A stretch of DNA of 13,796 nucleotides from CAYZJD01 sp964478455. Lineage in GTDB: Bacteria; Acidobacteriota; Terriglobia; Bryobacterales; Bryobacteraceae. Below the pieces are notes generated by a model. It did no database searches, was not told where the DNA came from, and saw nothing but the letters and a program-made list of their open reading frames with translations. Both the position numbers and the translations under genes were made by a program. Below, in pieces: positions 1 through 6,418 of the stretch; positions within the stretch are counted from its first letter, which is position 1; each line of letters starts with the position of its first letter. Location: contig CAYZJD010000088.1 in assembly GCA_964478455.1 (NCBI GenBank), forward strand, positions 1 through 13,796. Reading direction: 5' to 3'.

Positions 1-144
1 ATTTCAGGTTGGGAAGTGGCCTGTCTGGGTCACGGCGGCCTTCTCGCCTGAATCGGTTCTCCTCCACTACCACAGGTCGTTACCTCCGAGCGACCTGTGG
101 GTGCTCCTCAGCCGGGCGCCTGACCAACGCCCGGCTCTTTTTTT
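1..144 (+). ncRNA. 3' part of a structured RNA, possibly 6S RNA
   Basis: The first 144 bases have no convincing coding signal and end in two tandem perfect hairpins. The first pairs 70-79 with 91-100 (10 bp, 11-base loop). The second is the terminator at 111-144. Upstream, bases 27-45 read GGGTCACGGCGGCCTTCTC, which resembles the conserved 3' strand of 6S RNA as I remember it from E. coli (GGGTTAC, then GCGGCGGCATCTCG). If this is right, the 5' half of the RNA lies outside the window and the product would bind the housekeeping RNA polymerase holoenzyme. The resemblance is short and judged by eye. The region could instead be the 3' UTR of a gene to the left. The hairpins are certain; the identity is not. 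Confidence 0.35.
111..144 (+). terminator. Rho-independent terminator
   Basis: A perfect 8-bp GC-rich stem (GCCGGGCG at 111-118 with CGCCCGGC at 128-135, 9-base loop) is followed after TC by seven T residues (138-144). This is a textbook intrinsic terminator for a transcript coming from the left. It isolates the enolase-superfamily gene that starts 150 bases further on. Confidence 0.85.
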
Positions 145-296
145 GGGCAGGCCCGCGTCCCCGACGTTCCCGACCTGTCACCAGCGTCCTGCTAGGGCGC
201 GCCCGCAGCAAGAAGGAAGCAACGGGAGCCGCAGCTGGGCCGCAGCCGCTTGACAGTGCCTCCCACGCCGCTGAATCCTGGAAGCTTGCCACGGTC

Positions 297-1538
297 ATGA
301 AGATCTCACGTGTCCGCTCCTTCCTTCTCTCCTATAGCTTCGCCGAGCCTCTGAGGCTGGAGTACTACGGTGGCGAACGCACGATCGTGAAACGGGACGC
401 GATGCTGATCCGCATCGAAACCGACACCGGCCTGGTGGGTTACGCGCCGGGGCAGGCGAGCGAAAGAGCGCAGCAGGCAATGGAGGACGTGATCGCTCCG
501 TTTCTGGAGGGCCGCACGCTCAGTGATCCGGACGCGATGCGGATCCGCTTCCAGGCGGGTCCCGGCGCAGACGCAGAACTTGGCAAGCTGTACGTTGGTG
601 CCGAAATCGCCCTGTACGATCTCTGGGGCAAGGCCAAGGGCCTGCCGGTTTCCGAACTGCTGGGAGGGAGGGTGCGGGACCGGATTCGCCTTTATGGCAG
701 CGCCGGGATGTACATGCCGCCCGAGAAGTACGCCGAAGAAGCGCGCGCGATCTCACGGATGGGCTTCCGCGCGTACAAGATGCGGCCGGGTCTCGGGCCG
801 GAGAAGGACCTGGAGGCCGTCCGGCGCATGCGGGAGGCGACTGGGCCGGACTTCGACCTGATGGTGGACGCCCACACATGGTGGCGCATGGGCGATCGCA
901 GCTACGATTTCCAGACGGTGGAGCGGATGGCGGAGCAGCTTGCGGAGTACAACATCGCCTGGCTGGAAGAACCGCTGCCTCCGGACAATCACGAAGCGTA
1001 CCTGCGGCTTCGAGAGAAGGAGCACGTGCCGCTGGCGAGCGGAGAACACGAGCCGAGCGAATCCCGCTACCTGGATCTGATTCTCAACCGCTGCGTCGAT
1101 GTTGTGCAAACGGATGTCTGCTGCCAGGGCGGATACTCGGCCGGGAGGCGTCTCCTGTCCGAGATAGAACGCGCGGGACTGTCCTTCGCCTTCCACAGTT
1201 GGGGCACGGAGCTCGAAGTCATCGCGGCGGCGCACCTTGGGATCTGCTGGCCGGAAGCGGTAGCTACCTGGCTCGAATACCCGTGCTATTCGACGGCAGA
1301 CCGAGCGGGCATGTACGAGTTCCCGCTGGCGGCGGAGATCCTGAAAGCGCCGCTGAGAATCGAGCAAGGCAATCTGATCGTGCCGAAGACGCCGGGTCTG
1401 GGGGTGGAGGTGGACGAATCGGTGATCGAGCGCCACCCGTGGGTTCCGGGACCGTGGTCGTATTTCCGGCTGCACTCGCCGCCTGAAACGTGGGCCGTGA
1501 TCTCGGACCACAGCGTGAAGTGGCACGGGCAGGCGTGA
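297..1538 (+). CDS. Mandelate racemase/muconate lactonizing enzyme family protein
   Basis: A 413-residue enolase-superfamily enzyme, a cytoplasmic Mg-dependent dehydratase or racemase acting on a sugar acid or similar carboxylate. The N-terminal capping domain covers about residues 1-125 and the barrel about 130-380. Visible active-site elements are K161-x-R163 (YKMRP), metal ligands D191 (MVDAH), E224 or E225 (WLEEP) and E250 (SGEHE), and the dyad D273 (QTD) with H300 (FHSWG). A Lys plus a His-Asp dyad is the mandelate racemase arrangement. I chose ATG 297 because family homology begins at MKISRV; the frame stays open to base 9, but that part crosses the terminator and has no family character. 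A TTGACA at 250-255 could be a -35 box, but the -10 is poor. The ribosome site is weak (GGAAG at 280-284). The exact substrate cannot be read from the sequence. Confidence 0.9.
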   Translation: MKISRVRSFLLSYSFAEPLRLEYYGGERTIVKRDAMLIRIETDTGLVGYAPGQASERAQQAMEDVIAPFLEGRTLSDPDAMRIRFQAGPGADAELGKLYVGAEIALYDLWGKAKGLPVSELLGGRVRDRIRLYGSAGMYMPPEKYAEEARAISRMGFRAYKMRPGLGPEKDLEAVRRMREATGPDFDLMVDAHTWWRMGDRSYDFQTVERMAEQLAEYNIAWLEEPLPPDNHEAYLRLREKEHVPLASGEHEPSESRYLDLILNRCVDVVQTDVCCQGGYSAGRRLLSEIERAGLSFAFHSWGTELEVIAAAHLGICWPEAVATWLEYPCYSTADRAGMYEFPLAAEILKAPLRIEQGNLIVPKTPGLGVEVDESVIERHPWVPGPWSYFRLHSPPETWAVISDHSVKWHGQA

Positions 1539-1557
1539 CGGCTCAAGAAAGAGGAAA

Positions 1558-1579
1558 CAGCGGAGCCGAAGCTCCGCTG
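1558..1579 (-). terminator. Hairpin terminator between convergent genes
   Basis: A perfect 9-bp stem (CAGCGGAGC at 1558-1566 with GCTCCGCTG at 1571-1579) encloses a CGAA tetraloop. Read on the minus strand it is followed by the pyrimidine-rich stretch TTTCCTCTTTCTT, so it best fits termination of the PEP-CTERM gene. On the plus strand no T-run follows, so its effect on the enolase-family transcript is uncertain. Confidence 0.6.
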
Positions 1580-1610
1580 CTCGCGAGAACTCAATCTTTG
1601 AAGAAGGAAA

Positions 1611-2351
1611 CTAGCCCGATTTCCGGGCGCGCCACCTCAACAGGAAGGCGAACGCAATGAGTCCGGAGCCGATGGTGATCGACGAGACCGGTTCGGGCAC
1701 GGGCAGGGCCGTGAAGTCGTCAATGTAGAAGGAGTCAGTCCCGCCGCTGTCCGCATCTGTCAACCAGGCGGCAAGTCCGATGCGATTCAAGGGGTCTGAC
1801 CAGTACACGTTAGCAGCCGTTGCTTGATCGTAATCAAGTTGGAAGATCTGCCCTTGCCCGCCGGAACCTGTGTTGCCCGCGAAGACTGTCGGTCCAGTGT
1901 AGACGTATGAATCCAAAAGGGCTCCGCTCGAGTTGTAAATGTAAAGGATAATCTGCTGAACAGTGATGGGCCCACCGCCTGACTCGGAGGCGTCGAGAAC
2001 GATACCCAATTCCCCGGCCGAGGCAATGCCTTGATTGATCAATTCCTGGATGGTGAAGGTCTCGCTCTTGTTGTTGACTTGGTTCGCTGTCCCGGGTGGG
2101 TTCGGAATCGGATCAAGCCCAGGACACGGCGCCCCGTAAGCATCGTTTGTTCCGTTCCACCTCACGCAGCCGACCTCAACACCCGCTGAATGGAAGGTCA
2201 GGATGTTGAGTTCCGTGCCGAAACCACCACTGGTATCGACGCTTCCGCCGTAGACCAGACTGGCCCGAGCACAATGGTATGACCCCAAGAGCATGATGAG
2301 AACGACGACTGAGGCCAAGGGCCCTATCCGGTTCAGAGTTCTCCCCCTCAT
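1611..2351 (-). CDS. PEP-CTERM sorting domain protein
   Basis: A 246-residue exported protein. It has an N-terminal signal peptide (hydrophobic stretch at about residues 13-24, likely cleavage after ARA at 30). The body is rich in Gly, Ser, Thr and Asp, as is typical of low-complexity surface proteins. The C-terminal sorting signal has VPEP at 218-221, a hydrophobic segment at about 223-238 and a basic RWRARK end. In the known system an exosortase (EpsH/XrtA type) recognises this tail, cleaves it and transfers the protein to the envelope or exopolysaccharide. No exosortase gene is in the window. The start ATG is preceded by GGAAGG eight bases upstream. A promoter and an operator-like dyad lie upstream and a hairpin terminator lies downstream, so the gene looks monocistronic. 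The function of the body domain is unknown; it may be matrix or cell-surface material. Confidence 0.9.
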   Translation of the reverse strand: MRGRTLNRIGPLASVVVLIMLLGSYHCARASLVYGGSVDTSGGFGTELNILTFHSAGVEVGCVRWNGTNDAYGAPCPGLDPIPNPPGTANQVNNKSETFTIQELINQGIASAGELGIVLDASESGGGPITVQQIILYIYNSSGALLDSYVYTGPTVFAGNTGSGGQGQIFQLDYDQATAANVYWSDPLNRIGLAAWLTDADSGGTDSFYIDDFTALPVPEPVSSITIGSGLIAFAFLLRWRARKSG

Positions 2352-2400
2352 AAGGTGCGCCTTCCGGAGCGATCGAATTGTTGTACCAATGCCTCAATTG

Positions 2401-2429
2401 AGCCTACACCGTTTTTCGAGCCGATTCAA
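2401..2429 (-). promoter_or_regulatory. Putative sigma-70 promoter of the PEP-CTERM gene
   Basis: On the minus strand TTGAAT (2424-2429) is followed by exactly 17 bases and then TAGGCT (2401-2406). The -35 box is fair and the -10 box poor (three of six matches). Transcription would start near 2394, leaving an untranslated leader of about 43 bases. The weak -10 fits a promoter that needs an activator, and the dyad at 2455-2493 sits at about -61 to -99, a usual activator position. Confidence 0.4.
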
Positions 2430-2454
2430 GGGTTTAAGTGTCTGATTTTTCAGG

Positions 2455-2493
2455 GGTATACCATTAGTTAGTACTCCTCGATGGTACTAGTAC
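2455..2493. promoter_or_regulatory. Nested dyad, candidate operator
   Basis: Several overlapping symmetries lie within 39 bases. GGTATACC (2455-2462) and GTACTAGTAC (2484-2493) are perfect palindromes. TAGTAC (2469-2474) is inverted against GTACTA (2484-2489) across 9 bases. TAGTAC also recurs directly at 2488-2493, 19 bases from its first copy. ATACCAT (2458-2464) is inverted against ATGGTAC (2481-2487) with one mismatch. The site lies between divergent genes but is much closer to the PEP-CTERM promoter. Repeated TAC-containing half-sites about two helical turns apart resemble binding sites of NarL/LuxR-type dimeric regulators. The regulator itself is an inference. Confidence 0.45.
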
Positions 2494-2791
2494 AACCCGC
2501 TCCATAGGCTCAGGCTGCGAACACGTAATCCATTGATAATAAGGACGATCTTCTCTTGGGTGGAACCCGCGCCGGACACCTCCGGGCAGAGCCGAGACAT
2601 GCCAGCCTTCCCAGCCAGGCCTCGACGTTCGATAAGGAGCCTCCTCGGCACGCCTTGCATGGAGGCTTCCGACGGCGGCCAGGGAAAGGGCGGGGCAGAA
2701 CGGCCCATTCGTAAACCGACGCTCGGGGCGGTTTGGTTTGACCCCGCGGCTGCACGCTTTTGGTGTACCCTGGTCGGATTGAAGGAGACCG
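2494..2791. other. Non-coding stretch upstream of acpP
   Basis: No gene is convincing here. Open frames cross it on both strands, but they have no family character and run on through acpP. It holds a small dyad, AAACCG (2713-2718) with CGGTTT (2729-2734), just upstream of the candidate acpP -35 box, and the acpP ribosome site GAAGGAG at 2781-2787. The stretch is long for a simple promoter region and may be leader or relic sequence. Confidence 0.4.
2738..2766 (+). promoter_or_regulatory. Weak candidate promoter of the acpP operon
   Basis: TTGACC (2738-2743) is a good -35 box. The sequence 17 bases further on (TGGTGT, 2761-2766) is a poor -10. The position, about 20-25 bases before the ribosome site of the carrier protein gene, is sensible. 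The AAACCG/CGGTTT dyad at 2713-2734 abuts it and could modulate it. Confidence 0.25.
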
Positions 2792-3058
2792 ATGGCCGAC
2801 GAACTGACCGAGAGGGTGATTGCGGTAATGGCGCGAAGCCAAAGGATGGCGGCGGAGCGGATCAGCCCGGACAGCACATTCGAAGAACTCGGGATCGATT
2901 CGTTGGATGCCGTGAACATACTCTTCGCCCTCGAGGAGGAGTTTCAGATCAACGTCCCTGACGAACAAGCACGGGACATCCGAACCGTGCGGCAAATGGT
3001 GGACGGCATACGGACGTTGATCGAATCGGGCTCGGCCGGCACCGGCATGCCCGGGTAG
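2792..3058 (+). CDS. Acyl carrier protein
   Basis: An 88-residue acidic acyl carrier protein. The phosphopantetheine attachment site is Ser37 in the motif GIDSLD (34-39), followed by the typical helix with the run ALEEEF and then IxVPDE. It carries growing acyl chains as thioesters in the cytoplasm. GAAGGAG ends four bases before the ATG, a strong ribosome site. The gene lies 17 bases upstream of a ketoacyl synthase, so the two are almost certainly cotranscribed and work together. This does not look like the housekeeping acpP locus, which normally includes fabD, fabG and fabF. The pairing with a NodE-like synthase suggests a specialised carrier comparable in role to NodF, although its sequence looks like an ordinary ACP. 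Confidence 0.92.
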   Translation: MADELTERVIAVMARSQRMAAERISPDSTFEELGIDSLDAVNILFALEEEFQINVPDEQARDIRTVRQMVDGIRTLIESGSAGTGMPG

Positions 3059-3075
3059 AGGAGAGCACACCGGCA

Positions 3076-4296
3076 GTGGGGAACCGCCGCGTCGTTGTCA
3101 CGGGCATCGGAGTCATTTCGGCGCCAGGGTCGAATGCAGGCGAATTCTGGAAAGCGCTCACGCGCGGGCAGTCGGGCATCGGTCCGATCGAAGCGGTCGA
3201 CCGCAGCCAGTTTCGCTTTCAGAACGGCGCCGAGGTCCGGGGCTACCGGCCGGAGGATCACTTCGACGAAAAGGAGGCCGGTTTTCTCGACCGGTTCGCG
3301 CAGTTTGCGGCGATTACCGCTCGCGAGGCCGTCGAAGACTCCGGTGTCCGATGGACGGCGGCGCTGAAGGAACGAACGGCGGTTGCCGCCGGCTCGTGCG
3401 TTGGCGGCCAATCGACAGAGGACCAGGGCTTTCATGACGTCTACCTCGAGAAACGGAACCGCGTTCACCCGCTGACGATCCCGAAGACAATGGCCAACGC
3501 CGGGGTCAGCCAGATCTCCAAGGAGTTCGGCCTGACGGGCCCGGCGTTCACGATCTCCACCGCGTGTTCATCGGCGAATCATGCAATTGGGAACGCGTTC
3601 TGGCTGGTGCGCCAGGGCGTGGTGGAGATGGCGCTCGCGGGAGGCAGCGAAGCTCCCTTCAGTTTCGGACTGCTGAAAGCGTGGGAGGCGTTGCGGGTGA
3701 TATCGCCGGACACGTGCCGGCCGTTTTCAAGGGACCGCCGCGGGATGATTCTCGGCGAAGGCGCGGCGATGGTGGTGCTGGAGCCGCTCGAGGCGGCTCT
3801 GGCGCGGGGAGCACGGATCTACGCGGAGATCGCCGGCTTCGGCATGTCGTCGGATGCTCACCACCTCACCCAACCGTCGGTGGAAGGCCCGTCGAGGGCG
3901 ATGCGTTGGGCCCTGGAAGATGGCGGGGTCCCGCCCGAGGGAGTGGGTTACATCAACGCGCACGGGACCGGCACGCCGAGCAACGATCCCACTGAGATGG
4001 CCGCCATTCGGGCTGTGTTCGCCGCGCACGCTGACCGCCTTGCCGTCAGCTCGACGAAGTCGATGCATGGGCATGCGCTGGGCGCGGCGGGTGCGCTCGA
4101 AGCCGTTGCCACGGTGCTGGCGCTGCGCGAAGGGATTCTCCCGCCGACTGCAAACTTCACCGAACCGGACCCGGAGTGCGACCTGGACGTTATTCCAAAC
4201 GCCGCGCGCCGCGTGGAGGTCGAGTGGGCGCTTTCGAATTCTTTCGCTTTCGGCGGTTTGAATGCGGTGCTGGCTTTCCGCCGTTGGGCCAGATGA
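3076..4296 (+). CDS. NodE-like beta-ketoacyl-ACP synthase (KAS II type)
   Basis: A 406-residue condensing enzyme that extends acyl-ACP with malonyl-ACP. The catalytic set is complete: Cys164 (STACSSA), His296 (NAHGTGT), Lys328 (SSTKSMHG) and His333 (GHALGAAGA). The GEGA and final FAFGGLNAVLAF motifs are also present. Compared with FabF, several stretches are ones I associate with the rhizobial NodE branch: SANHAIG after the active Cys, LKAWEALRV, PDTCRPFS, AEIAGFGMSSDA and LPPTANF with DPECDLD. NodE sets the unusual acyl chain of Nod factors, so a specialised lipid is possible, though this branch is also widespread outside rhizobia. The start is GTG 3076, with AGGAG at 3059-3063; its spacing of 12 is rather long. 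The product and acyl length cannot be read from the sequence. Confidence 0.9.
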   Translation: MGNRRVVVTGIGVISAPGSNAGEFWKALTRGQSGIGPIEAVDRSQFRFQNGAEVRGYRPEDHFDEKEAGFLDRFAQFAAITAREAVEDSGVRWTAALKERTAVAAGSCVGGQSTEDQGFHDVYLEKRNRVHPLTIPKTMANAGVSQISKEFGLTGPAFTISTACSSANHAIGNAFWLVRQGVVEMALAGGSEAPFSFGLLKAWEALRVISPDTCRPFSRDRRGMILGEGAAMVVLEPLEAALARGARIYAEIAGFGMSSDAHHLTQPSVEGPSRAMRWALEDGGVPPEGVGYINAHGTGTPSNDPTEMAAIRAVFAAHADRLAVSSTKSMHGHALGAAGALEAVATVLALREGILPPTANFTEPDPECDLDVIPNAARRVEVEWALSNSFAFGGLNAVLAFRRWAR

Positions 4297-4307
4297 GAGA
4301 CTCCGGA

Positions 4308-4331
4308 CATCTGGCGATTTGGTGATCTGGA
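4308..4331 (+). repeat. Three tandem degenerate octamers
   Basis: The 45-base gap after the synthase gene holds three adjacent octamers: CATCTGGC (4308-4315), GATTTGGT (4316-4323) and GATCTGGA (4324-4331). They follow the pattern (C/G)AT(C/T)TGG plus one variable base. The last copy runs into the ribosome site of the deacetylase gene. The period of 8 is clear, but with only three units its significance is modest. Confidence 0.5.
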
Positions 4332-4341
4332 GGAGGTGATT

Positions 4342-5172
4342 GTGACGTATCCACTCGCGGTACTGGCGGCTCTGAGCGCGGTGTTGCCACTGGCGGCCGA
4401 GGACGGCTTCCGCTGGCCGAGCGACAAGAGGGCGGCGGTGATTCTCACATACGACGACGGCGTGGACGTGCACCTCGATCACGTCGTGCCGGATCTGGAG
4501 GCGGCGGGGCTCCGCGGGACGTTTTACGTGCCCGGCCACTCCAGTTCGTTGCGGCAGAGAATGCCGGAGTGGCGCGCCATCGCGCGGCGCGGCCATGAAC
4601 TGGGAAACCACTCGATCTTTCATCCGTGCCTGCGGGTTTCCCTCGCGGGCGAGCGCAGGGACTGGCTGGCCCCGGAGCGGGAGCTGGAGAAGTACAGCGT
4701 CTCGCAAATGGGCTCAGAGCTGGCCGCGATGAACACGTTGCTCTTTGCCGTGGACGGCGAAGCGGCGCGGACATACGCTTTCACGTGCAGCGATCACCTC
4801 GCGGGCGGAACGTCCTACGTTGACAAGGTGAGACCTCTGTTCCTGGCCGCGCGGACCGGAGAGACGCAGGAGATTCCCGACCTGCGGACCCTGGACGTTC
4901 ACTTCGTTCCAAGCTGGCCGGTGATTAACGTCTCCGGGGACGACATGATCGCTTTCGCGGAGAAAGCGCTCAGGGCGGGCAGTCTGGCGGTGTTCATGTT
5001 TCACGGCGTCGGCGGCGGCCACAACATCAACGTGGACCGCGAGGCGCACCGCAAACTGCTCGCGTGGCTCGCTTCGCGCAAGGACGAAGTCTGGACAGAC
5101 ACCTTTCGCAACGTGATGACGCACGTGATCGCAGAGCGGACGCGGCTGGGCTGGGAGAATGCCCGACGCTGA
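4342..5172 (+). CDS. Polysaccharide deacetylase (NodB homology, CE4), likely exported
   Basis: A 276-residue carbohydrate esterase family 4 protein that would remove N- or O-acetyl groups from a glycan using a divalent metal. Motif 1 is TYDDG (36-40; D38 likely base, D39 metal ligand). Motif 2 is NHSIFHP with H90 and H94 as metal ligands. The late motif FMFHGVGGG (218-226) supplies the likely catalytic His221. The N-terminus is hydrophobic (about 5-19, ending LAAEDG), suggesting a signal peptide and periplasmic action, but the usual basic residues are missing. I prefer GTG 4342 because AGGAGG (4331-4336) lies five bases before it; GTG 4336 overlaps that site. It follows the synthase by 45 bases and overlaps the transporter gene by 14, so it belongs to the same run. 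The substrate is unknown. Confidence 0.85.
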   Translation: MTYPLAVLAALSAVLPLAAEDGFRWPSDKRAAVILTYDDGVDVHLDHVVPDLEAAGLRGTFYVPGHSSSLRQRMPEWRAIARRGHELGNHSIFHPCLRVSLAGERRDWLAPERELEKYSVSQMGSELAAMNTLLFAVDGEAARTYAFTCSDHLAGGTSYVDKVRPLFLAARTGETQEIPDLRTLDVHFVPSWPVINVSGDDMIAFAEKALRAGSLAVFMFHGVGGGHNINVDREAHRKLLAWLASRKDEVWTDTFRNVMTHVIAERTRLGWENARR

Positions 5173-6418
5173 CCGCGGCGCTGTGGTATCGGAACCGGCG
5201 CGGTATCACGGGCTGCGTTTGTGGATCCCCACCGCGTCGATGCTGCTGGTCTCCCTGATCAGTTACATCGACCGGAATACGCTGGCGTTGCTGGCGCCGA
5301 CGATCCTGGCAGAAACGCGACTCACCGGGGAACAGTACGGCTTCATCATCTCCGCGTTTTCGGTGGCCTACATGGTCGGCAACCCGGTGTGGGGCCGATG
5401 GCTGGACAGGTTCGGACTGCCGCTGGGGGTGACGGTCGCCGTGGCCTTGTGGACGCTGGCGTCGGTCTCGCACGCCTTCGCCGCGGGGTTCTTGGGCTTC
5501 GCTCTGGCCCGCGGGTCATTGGGCTTTGGAGAAGGCGCGACATTCCCGGGCGGCCTGCGGACGGTGATGCAGACGCTGCCGCCGTCGAAGCGTTCGCGGG
5601 GGATCGCCGTCGCCTACAGTGGAGGGTCGCTCGGGGCGATTGTGACGCCGATCATCGTCACGCCGATTGCGCTGTGGTGGGGCTGGCGCGCCGGGTTCGT
5701 GTTCACGGGTCTCATAGGCGTCGCGTGGCTGGCGCTGTGGCTGTGGGTGGGCCGGAGGCCGGATGTGAGAGAACGCCGGCGTGTGGGCACGACGGCCGGC
5801 GATACGCCGCGGTTCACCGACCCGCGGTTGTGGAGCTTCCTGCTCCTGTACGCTCTCGGCGCCCTACCGATCGCATTCGTCATTTACGGTGCGGCGATTT
5901 ACCTGAACCGGGTGCTCGGCGCATCGCAGGCGCTGATCGGGAAGCTGTTATGGATTCCGCCTCTTGGCTGGGAGATCGGCTACTTTTTCTGGGGCTGGCT
6001 GGCGGACAAGCTTTCGAGCGGCCGCGCCACGCGGCTGGCAGTGCTTCGCCGGTTGCTGGCGGCGGCGACGGCGGCGAGCCTGCCGCTGGCGCTTCTCCCT
6101 GCCAGCCGGAACCTGGAAGTCGTGATGGCCGGTCTGTTCGCGGCGATGTTCGCAGCGGCCGGATTCCTCATCCTCAGCGTGGCCTACGCGACGGACGTTT
6201 ACTCAGCAGCTCATTCGGGTCTGATTGCGGGACTGGGCGCGGGCGCCTGGTCGGCGAGCGTGGCCTGTATCATGCCGGTGTTCGGACGGCTCTTTGACCT
6301 TGCGCGCTGGCAAACAGCGTTCTTGCTGGCGACGGCCTGCCCCGTGGCGGGTTGCCTGATCTGGAGTACGATCAACCGGGGAGTGCGTGCGCGGACGGCG
6401 GGAGGAACGATTTCATGA
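5159..6418 (+). CDS. MFS transporter, anion:cation symporter (ACS) type
   Basis: A 419-residue polytopic inner-membrane protein with about 12 hydrophobic segments, the usual length for the major facilitator superfamily. Features of the ACS subgroup (hexuronate, galactarate or phthalate carriers) are visible: YIDRNTL in the first helix (D39, R40), the GRWLDRFG loop (79-86), and GFGEGATFPGG (122-132) followed by the SRG...GGSLGAIVTP pattern. It probably imports a sugar acid or other organic anion with protons or sodium. The start ATG lies inside the end of the deacetylase gene. GGGAG is only one base from the start codon, so translation probably depends on coupling. Its stop overlaps the next start as ATGA. 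The enolase-family enzyme 3.6 kb upstream would suit a sugar-acid substrate, but that link is inference. Confidence 0.9.
   Translation: MPDADRGAVVSEPARYHGLRLWIPTASMLLVSLISYIDRNTLALLAPTILAETRLTGEQYGFIISAFSVAYMVGNPVWGRWLDRFGLPLGVTVAVALWTLASVSHAFAAGFLGFALARGSLGFGEGATFPGGLRTVMQTLPPSKRSRGIAVAYSGGSLGAIVTPIIVTPIALWWGWRAGFVFTGLIGVAWLALWLWVGRRPDVRERRRVGTTAGDTPRFTDPRLWSFLLLYALGALPIAFVIYGAAIYLNRVLGASQALIGKLLWIPPLGWEIGYFFWGWLADKLSSGRATRLAVLRRLLAAATAASLPLALLPASRNLEVVMAGLFAAMFAAAGFLILSVAYATDVYSAAHSGLIAGLGAGAWSASVACIMPVFGRLFDLARWQTAFLLATACPVAGCLIWSTINRGVRARTAGGTIS

Noticed and set aside
9..296. In-frame N-terminal extension of the enolase-superfamily gene
   Set aside because: It crosses a strong terminator and two hairpins, is rich in Arg, Ser and Pro typical of non-coding GC-rich frames, and family similarity starts only at ATG 297.
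1789..1801. GGGGTCTGACC inside the PEP-CTERM gene, resembling the core of the repeat at 13277
   Set aside because: Only about 11 bases match, there is no second arm, and the coding frame is intact, so chance is the simplest explanation.
2533..2961. Plus-strand open frame across the spacer and into acpP
   Set aside because: It overlaps the well-supported carrier protein gene in another frame, and its sequence shows no family character or ribosome site.
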